DNA from: an uncultured Chitinophagaceae bacterium
GTDB taxonomy: Bacteria; Bacteroidota; Bacteroidia; Chitinophagales; Chitinophagaceae
Reading direction: 5' to 3'
Assembly (NCBI GenBank): GCA_946885335.1
Contig: CAMPGG010000096.1
Span: 1-10,915 of the forward strand
DNA: 10,915 nt
Shown: positions 6,361 to 10,915 of the stretch, piece after piece
Layout: the number at the start of each line of letters is the position of its first letter
How positions within the stretch are numbered: the stretch's first letter is position 1
Notes under the pieces: generated by a model
Databases searched by the model: none
Told to the model about the DNA's origin: nothing
Seen by the model: only the letters and a program-made list of their open reading frames with translations
Position numbers and translations under genes: made by a program

Positions 6361-6972
6361 ATGATAGAAGAAAATTCAGATGTCCGTAATATTCTCGGAC
6401 TTAAATTACCCACTGACCCTCGTTGGGTTGACCTGGCAAACATTTCGCTCCAGGAAATACTGACTGATCATGCTTATTGCGAGCAAAAAGCGGCCACTTA
6501 CTGCATTTCCCTGATCCAGCGATTCAGTGACAAGCAAAAATTGGTTGAAGAACTGGCGCCGATTGTTACAGAAGAATGGGGTCATTTTAGACTGGTTCTG
6601 GCTGAACTACAAAAAAGAAACCTTTCCCTGGGTTTGCAACGGAAAGATATTTATGTAAATGAATTAAAAGCTTTTCAAAAACAAGGTGGTTCACCAGATG
6701 ATCGTTTTTTAGACCAATTGCTGATTATGGCATTGATTGAAGCCCGTAGCTGTGAGAGATTTAAAAGACTGAGTGAAGGATTGACCGATGATTACCTGAA
6801 AAAATTTTATCGCCGTTTCATGGAAAGCGAAGCCGGTCACTATACCCTGTTCATTGAATTAGCAGAAACTTATTTACCAAAAGAAAAAGTAAGACAACGT
6901 TGGGAAGAATGGTTGCAGTATGAAAAAACAGTAATGGATAAAATGGTTGTCAGGGGAGATAGAATCCATTAA
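6361..6972 (+). CDS. miaE: tRNA-(ms2io6A)-hydroxylase MiaE
   Basis: A 203-residue non-haem diiron monooxygenase that hydroxylates the isopentenyl side chain of ms2i6A at tRNA position 37, next to the anticodon, using O2. The four-helix ferritin-like core shows the expected ligands: Glu41 in DHAYCEQKAA (36-45), Glu72 and His75 in EEWGHF (71-76), Glu127 in IEARSCERF (126-134), and Glu157 and His160 in ESEAGHY (155-161). Length is typical. The ATG at 6361 is the first in frame and has no Shine-Dalgarno sequence. It is divergent from rpsO, with a 234-bp shared upstream region that holds a candidate palindromic operator. galM follows 126 bp downstream on the same strand without a clear terminator between. 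Its substrate requires MiaA and MiaB, which are not in this window. Confidence 0.93.
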   Translation: MIEENSDVRNILGLKLPTDPRWVDLANISLQEILTDHAYCEQKAATYCISLIQRFSDKQKLVEELAPIVTEEWGHFRLVLAELQKRNLSLGLQRKDIYVNELKAFQKQGGSPDDRFLDQLLIMALIEARSCERFKRLSEGLTDDYLKKFYRRFMESEAGHYTLFIELAETYLPKEKVRQRWEEWLQYEKTVMDKMVVRGDRIH

Positions 6973-7098
6973 TTAAATTAATGAAATCACTCTTTCATTT
7001 TCCGGGATCATGCACATCGTATCAAAAATTCAATTTTCAATTTATAATGCGTCCGGAATTCTTTGATTAATTTCAAAAATATTTTAGAATAATTGGTT

Positions 7099-8154
7099 AT
7101 GAAATTTGGAAGAAGTTTTTGTTGCAAAACTAAAAATGGTGAAGACATTTATTTGTACGCTTTAAGAAACAGTCACAACACCGAAGTGCTGATCAGTAAT
7201 TATGGTTGTATAATCAACGCCATCAAATTCCATACATCCAATGAGGAGATCATTGATATTGTATTGGGGTTCGATTCAATGGAAGATTACCTGGATGAAA
7301 AGTACCTGGAAAAATATCCTTATTTCGGCGCAGCAATAGGTCGTTATGCCAACCGAATCGGAGGTGCAAGTTTTACGATTGATGATGTACGTTATGATGT
7401 GACCATGACTCATAAGAATTTTCAACTGCATGGTGGCAAGAAGGGTTTTGATCGAAAAATCTGGGAAATGATTTCTTTTGATGAAGACCGTCATGCCATA
7501 GAATTTCAATACCTGAGTAAAGATGGTGAAGAAGGATTTCCCGGGAATGCACTTATTAATTTAAGATTTGAATTAAATGATCTGAACGAATTAAGTTACA
7601 CATACACGGCAACAACCGACAAACCCACAGCCATCAATCTCACCCACCACAGCTATTTTAATTTGAATAATGGTGTTGGTAATATTCTGGATCATGAACT
7701 GCTGATTAATTCCTCGCAAATACTGGAGCAGGATAATAACCGGGTATCCACTGGAAAAATAGTTGACATAAACGGTACTTCGTTTGACTTTAGTAAGCAA
7801 TCTCCTATCTCCCAAAAAATGGATAAGTCTGATGGTATCGATCATAGTTATTTAATCAACAGGCAGGAAAATGAAAACCTGTCATTAGCCGCACAGGTTT
7901 ATTCACCTAAATCTCATTTGCTGTTGGAAGTTTTAACGAGTGAACCCATTGTACATTTTTATGCCGGTAATGGCATTCCACCGGTTATGGGTAAACGCGG
8001 ACAACAATATGGTGATTATTCCGGTCTATGCCTGGAAACGCATATACATCCGAATGCTATTAATATTCCACATTTTCCAAATACTGTTTTAAGACCAGGG
8101 GAAACGTATTACAGCAAAACGGTTTACAGGTTATCTGAGTTAGTGGAAAAATAA
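7099..8154 (+). CDS. galM: Aldose 1-epimerase (mutarotase)
   Basis: Interconverts alpha and beta anomers of galactose, glucose and related sugars, feeding the Leloir pathway. The start is the ATG at 7099 (MKFGRSF, 351 residues); a TTG two codons earlier is less likely. The all-beta galactose-mutarotase fold is recognised by GRYANRIGGASF (81-92), LHGGKKGFDRKIWE (110-123), NLTHHSYFNLN (180-190) with His183/His184 in the catalytic acid region, GIDHSY (247-252), and CLETHIHPNAIN (311-322), with Glu313 as the expected catalytic base, followed by FPNTVLRPGE. No signal peptide is seen, so it should be cytoplasmic. No other sugar genes are adjacent. Its last codons overlap the end of the convergent GSCFA gene by 31 bp, and no terminator is seen in the overlap. 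Confidence 0.93.
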   Translation: MKFGRSFCCKTKNGEDIYLYALRNSHNTEVLISNYGCIINAIKFHTSNEEIIDIVLGFDSMEDYLDEKYLEKYPYFGAAIGRYANRIGGASFTIDDVRYDVTMTHKNFQLHGGKKGFDRKIWEMISFDEDRHAIEFQYLSKDGEEGFPGNALINLRFELNDLNELSYTYTATTDKPTAINLTHHSYFNLNNGVGNILDHELLINSSQILEQDNNRVSTGKIVDINGTSFDFSKQSPISQKMDKSDGIDHSYLINRQENENLSLAAQVYSPKSHLLLEVLTSEPIVHFYAGNGIPPVMGKRGQQYGDYSGLCLETHIHPNAINIPHFPNTVLRPGETYYSKTVYRLSELVEK

Positions 8155-9128
8155 TCCAGTTCCGGCTGCAGATTTAAATATGGATGCCTGCTTTGTAATG
8201 TATGGGCTTTTTCAAAAAAAGATTGAAGAAATTGCTGGTGGGCAAGGGTTCCTGGTTGAAAGGGTCGATGATTTCGTGCATTAACAATCGCCGCAACCTG
8301 TTTTAATAAATCAATAGATTGATTGTCCATGCAGGTATTTACAAAATGATCAAACACAAATTGCGTAGCCTGGCGATTTGGATGCACCAGGTCTTCATCA
8401 TAAAACCTGTAATCTCTTAATACATCTATAACCAGTTCATAAGCCGGAAAATAAAACAGCTTGTCAAATTTATTCACCATGTGATGAACTGTTTCAATTA
8501 AACGGGCTTTGCTTTGATTGTTTTCAATAATACCGTCTTTTACATGACGAACAGGACTAACGGTGAAGAGTATCTTTAATTTTGGATTGAAATGAAACAA
8601 TTGGTGCATACAATTGTCAATGGCTGTAACCATCTCGTTAATGGATAATAAATTTTTCTGAAACCAACCGGATGGTGCTTTATGACAATTAGCAACGGAT
8701 TGTATAGTATGACCGGTTTTATCATCCAATAACCGGTACGAAAAAGCAGTTCCAAAAGTCAGGATCAGCCAATCCGCATTTTGCAAAAAGTTATGAGCAG
8801 CTAATTGATGATCATTAATCAGATCAAGAACATTTTGCTTATTAGTTCCTGAGAATCTTGAGTGATGTTGCCAGCTTTGCCACAATCCATTTCTTTCAAA
8901 AATATCTTTCTCTTCAAAAGTTTTTTGCTGGATGTAGGATACCAGGTTTTGACATATACTGATCGGGTCATAAATAATTCCGTTCGGATTTTGCAAAACA
9001 TTAAACTTTAATTCGCTTAATGAATTACCAATATGTTCCGTAAAGCAGGAACCAATTAGCATCAAATGCTGATCATAAGAAATATGAACAGGTAATTTTT
9101 TTACAGGCAACTCAAGCATCAGGTTCAT
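8124..9128 (-). CDS. GSCFA-domain protein (SGNH-hydrolase-like)
   Basis: A 334-residue cytoplasmic-looking protein whose N-terminal signature GSCFTEHIG (26-34) names the GSCFA family, widespread in Bacteroidota and related to SGNH/GDSL hydrolases. Ser27 is the probable nucleophile. Other conserved blocks are NPNGIIYDP (47-55), ADWLILTFGTAFSYR (118-132), CHKAPS (148-153), TVSPVRHVKDGIIENNQSKA (189-208), YFPAYE (226-231), DYRFYDEDLVHPN (239-251) with Asp246 and His249 as likely triad partners. The substrate is unknown; an esterase-type reaction is only suggested by the fold. The ATG at 9128 is chosen; a GTG at 9134 adds two residues. Either lies less than 10 bp after the HMG-CoA lyase stop, so the pair is almost surely one transcript with coupled translation. 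The 3' end overlaps galM. Confidence 0.88.
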   Translation of the reverse strand: MNLMLELPVKKLPVHISYDQHLMLIGSCFTEHIGNSLSELKFNVLQNPNGIIYDPISICQNLVSYIQQKTFEEKDIFERNGLWQSWQHHSRFSGTNKQNVLDLINDHQLAAHNFLQNADWLILTFGTAFSYRLLDDKTGHTIQSVANCHKAPSGWFQKNLLSINEMVTAIDNCMHQLFHFNPKLKILFTVSPVRHVKDGIIENNQSKARLIETVHHMVNKFDKLFYFPAYELVIDVLRDYRFYDEDLVHPNRQATQFVFDHFVNTCMDNQSIDLLKQVAAIVNARNHRPFQPGTLAHQQFLQSFFEKAHTLQSRHPYLNLQPELDYFSTNSDNL

Positions 9129-9137
9129 ATCCACTAA

Positions 9138-10001
9138 TTATTTTAAAAATATTTCATCTGCCAACTTTCTGGCTTCAGCCAGTGCATCCATATCAAGATC
9201 CTGTAATAATCCCTTCGATTGAAAATAATTGATCATCAGGTCCGAATCCATATTGCCGACCAAAGCATTTCCTGACATGGGACAACCACCAATTCCTTTT
9301 AATGCACCATCAAAACGGGTACATCCTGCTTCCAATGCAGATTCCAGTTTTTCTTTCCAGTTTTGTTGCGTAGAATGAAGATGCACGCCAATTTCTTTGC
9401 CGGGAAGTGCTTGAATAATATGTTTGGTTACGGAACTTACTTGTTGCGGAGTGGCTAAACCAACAGTATCGGCAAGGGAATAAATTCCGATATCAAATGC
9501 CTGCAAACGTTCAATCCATTGAAAAACGATTTCTTCTGAGTATTCATCCCCATATGGATTACCAAAGCCCATGGAAATATATACCACCAGCTTTTTACCA
9601 TGTTTAATACAAATCTCCTGTATGGCCTCCACCCTTTTTAAAGATTCCAATATTCCTGATGAAGTATTTTTTTGCTGAAAAGTTTCAGAAACAGAAAAGG
9701 GGAATCCCAGGTAAGTAATCTCATCAAACATTACTGCTTCCTCCGCCCCACGAACATTTGCAATAATGGCAAGCAACTTCGTTTTCTCCGGGTCTATATG
9801 CAGTTTTGGAATAACCAGTTTGGTATCGGCCATTTGCGGTATTGCCTTCGCAGAAACAAAACTGCCAAAGTCAAGCGTATCAAACCCAACCTTTAACAGG
9901 GCATCCAGGTATTCAATCTTTTTTTCAGTTGGGATGAATTTGTCCCAACCCTGCATAGCATCCCGTGGACATTCAATCAACTTTATTTTGGTCGGGTTCA
10001 T
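9138..10001 (-). CDS. Hydroxymethylglutaryl-CoA lyase family protein
   Basis: HMG-CoA lyase cleaves 3-hydroxy-3-methylglutaryl-CoA to acetyl-CoA and acetoacetate, the last step of leucine breakdown. The 287-residue TIM barrel shows the family's hallmarks: the N-terminal IECPRDAMQ (9-17) with Arg13 and Asp14, DFGSFVSAKAIPQM (44-57), the metal-binding HLH (207-209), the GIGGCP loop with catalytic Cys240, and Asn250. Compared with the human enzyme, ECPRD is one residue shorter than EVGPRD, and the Glu of the EATSFVS motif is Asp44 here; this seems a distinct Bacteroidota branch, so a related carboligase/lyase activity cannot be excluded. The ATG at 10001 is 4 nt after a perfect -7 motif (10006-10013). 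The GSCFA gene follows 9 bp downstream. No other leucine-degradation genes are in the window. Confidence 0.85.
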   Translation of the reverse strand: MNPTKIKLIECPRDAMQGWDKFIPTEKKIEYLDALLKVGFDTLDFGSFVSAKAIPQMADTKLVIPKLHIDPEKTKLLAIIANVRGAEEAVMFDEITYLGFPFSVSETFQQKNTSSGILESLKRVEAIQEICIKHGKKLVVYISMGFGNPYGDEYSEEIVFQWIERLQAFDIGIYSLADTVGLATPQQVSSVTKHIIQALPGKEIGVHLHSTQQNWKEKLESALEAGCTRFDGALKGIGGCPMSGNALVGNMDSDLMINYFQSKGLLQDLDMDALAEARKLADEIFLK

Positions 10002-10255
10002 TGGACAAAGTTAAGTTTCTGAAATTATTGGACTTTTTCATTTAAGCTTCTCTTTCATGTTTAGTAAATATTGCAACTCATCTCCAATTCCATCGCATTT
10101 CATGCAATAAATATATACTCCGGCTTTGCATCTGATCTAACACAACTAAAAATTACTAAACGAGCACATTAAACTGCTAAAATCAATTAGGAATCACTTT
10201 ATGGTAAAAATAGATTGCAGCTGAATCATCAATCAATCACCAAAACTCACCACTC
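10002..10255. other. Divergent intergenic region
   Basis: This 254-bp AT-rich gap separates the HMG-CoA lyase gene from the glycine-zipper gene and should hold both promoters. Apart from the -7 motif next to the lyase start, I see no convincing promoter, hairpin, tRNA or small reading frame in it. Confidence 0.5.
10006..10013 (-). promoter_or_regulatory. -7 promoter element abutting the HMG-CoA lyase start
   Basis: Minus-strand TAACTTTG (10013 to 10006) matches TAnnTTTG exactly, but only four bases separate it from the ATG at 10001, so the transcript would be leaderless or nearly so. No TTG is seen 19-21 bp upstream. It may be a chance match, with the real promoter farther up in 10014-10255. 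Confidence 0.4.
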
Positions 10256-10825
10256 ATGAAATGGTTTCTATTTTTCAGCCTGCTTCTGCCCTTTCAAAAT
10301 ATTGCTTTTACCCAGCAAAACATTCGCTCCAATAATAAAATTTTTAAAGTATCCATTTATGATCAGCAGTCCCAAAATCACCAGGGTTACCTGCAAAACA
10401 TGGAGGAAGGTTCTTTAACAGTTAACCAGGCACCCCTCAAATATGGAGAACCAGGTAAAGGAAAATTGATCCAATATCCTGATATATCATCCATGACAAT
10501 TAAGAGAAAAGGTAATGCCGTCAGGGGAATTATTATTGGAGCCTTAAGTGGCTTTCTAATCGGGACAATTATCGGGTATGCTTCCGGAGATGATCCTGCT
10601 ATTCCGGCTAATGAAGATTTTTTTGGAATAGGTAATGCTTTCAGATTAACCGCCGGACAAAAAGCTATAGGTGGTGGTATTCTGCTGGCCGGTGCCGGTG
10701 CAGCTGTTGGGGGCGTTACCGGTGCATTGGTTAAAAAGAAATTTACCATTAACGGCAAGAAAGAAAATTTTGAAGCAATGCGCATGCAAACACTTGAGAA
10801 GATCTATGCTCCTGCAAAAAAATGA
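10256..10825 (+). CDS. Exported glycine-zipper protein of unknown function
   Basis: A 189-residue protein I do not recognise as a named family. A signal peptide covers about 1-19 (MKWFLFFSLLLPFQNIAFT, then QQN), so it is exported. The segment 28-85 looks like a small beta-rich domain (KIFKVSIYD, GSLTV, SSMTIKR). Two glycine-rich hydrophobic stretches follow, 90-109 (GIIIGALSGFLIGTIIGYAS) and about 137-158 (AIGGGILLAGAGAAVGGVTGAL), with the GxxxG spacing of glycine zippers, separated by a polar acidic loop. The C-terminus is basic and ends in FTINGKKENFEAMRMQTLEKIY, a tail pattern I associate with small Bacteroidota envelope proteins. It may insert in the inner or outer membrane. Upstream 254 bp contain no clear promoter match, and no neighbour on the same strand gives a functional hint. 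Confidence 0.75.
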   Translation: MKWFLFFSLLLPFQNIAFTQQNIRSNNKIFKVSIYDQQSQNHQGYLQNMEEGSLTVNQAPLKYGEPGKGKLIQYPDISSMTIKRKGNAVRGIIIGALSGFLIGTIIGYASGDDPAIPANEDFFGIGNAFRLTAGQKAIGGGILLAGAGAAVGGVTGALVKKKFTINGKKENFEAMRMQTLEKIYAPAKK

Positions 10826-10915
10826 TCCACCAATATGAGTGACAAACCTAAATGTTTCCTTGAAACCTGAGGGATTACCGAAAACCTTTAACAGAGTAGG
10901 TATTTATTAAAACAG

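Noticed and set aside
6967..6983. Inverted repeat CATTAAT-TAA-ATTAATG across the miaE stop codon
   Set aside because: Perfect 7-bp arms but purely AT-rich except the ends, with a 3-nt spacer and no U-tract; likely chance in an AT-rich spacer.
10387..10785. Minus-strand 132-codon frame, Pro/Ala-rich
   Set aside because: It is the complement of the glycine-zipper gene; Gly/Ala codons read backwards give Pro/Ala, and the plus-strand frame has a signal peptide and a coherent layout.
10826..10915. Right-edge sequence after the glycine-zipper gene
   Set aside because: No terminator with a U-tract, no RNA gene, and only an 11-codon ATG frame; nothing to support a feature.

Overview
The window looks like ordinary chromosomal DNA from a member of the Bacteroidota, most likely a Chitinophagaceae-type organism. 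The evidence is the AT-rich coding style, start codons with little or no Shine-Dalgarno sequence, matches to the Bacteroidota promoter element TAnnTTTG, and the flavour of the proteins (a GSCFA protein, a DUF3052-like protein, the 'ECPRDAMQGW' type of HMG-CoA lyase). The taxonomic placement is inferred; no rRNA or other marker was available to confirm it. There is no sign of phage, insertion sequence, CRISPR, tRNA or rRNA.

Layout. At the left edge is the 3' end of a plus-strand gene that reads as DNA primase (dnaG), closed by a strong bidirectional terminator. From about 370 to 6126 everything is on the minus strand. In transcription order the genes are rpsO (S15), pnp (PNPase), prmA (L11 methyltransferase), plsY (acyl-phosphate glycerol-3-phosphate acyltransferase), a lipoprotein M48 metallopeptidase, and a small DUF3052-like protein. 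Hairpins that look like terminators or processing sites lie after rpsO, after pnp and after the M48 gene, so this is at least three transcription blocks. From 6361 the plus strand carries miaE (tRNA hydroxylase) and galM (aldose 1-epimerase). galM meets a convergent minus-strand pair, HMG-CoA lyase followed by a GSCFA protein, and overlaps the latter's 3' end by 31 bp. At the right edge a plus-strand gene encodes an exported glycine-zipper protein of unknown function.

How the genes fit together. The rpsO-pnp pair is a classic translation/RNA-turnover neighbourhood, and prmA and miaE add ribosome and tRNA modification. plsY and the M48 lipoprotein belong to the cell envelope (phospholipid synthesis and outer-membrane protein quality control). 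galM and HMG-CoA lyase are central catabolism (sugar anomers; leucine/HMG-CoA breakdown).

I found no convincing new multi-gene system. The points most worth a second look are small-scale: a run of three hairpins between rpsO and pnp, a terminator pressed against the prmA start codon, a near-perfect 15-bp palindrome in front of miaE, promoter motifs almost touching start codons, active-site differences in the HMG-CoA lyase, and the tail-to-tail overlap of galM with the GSCFA gene.
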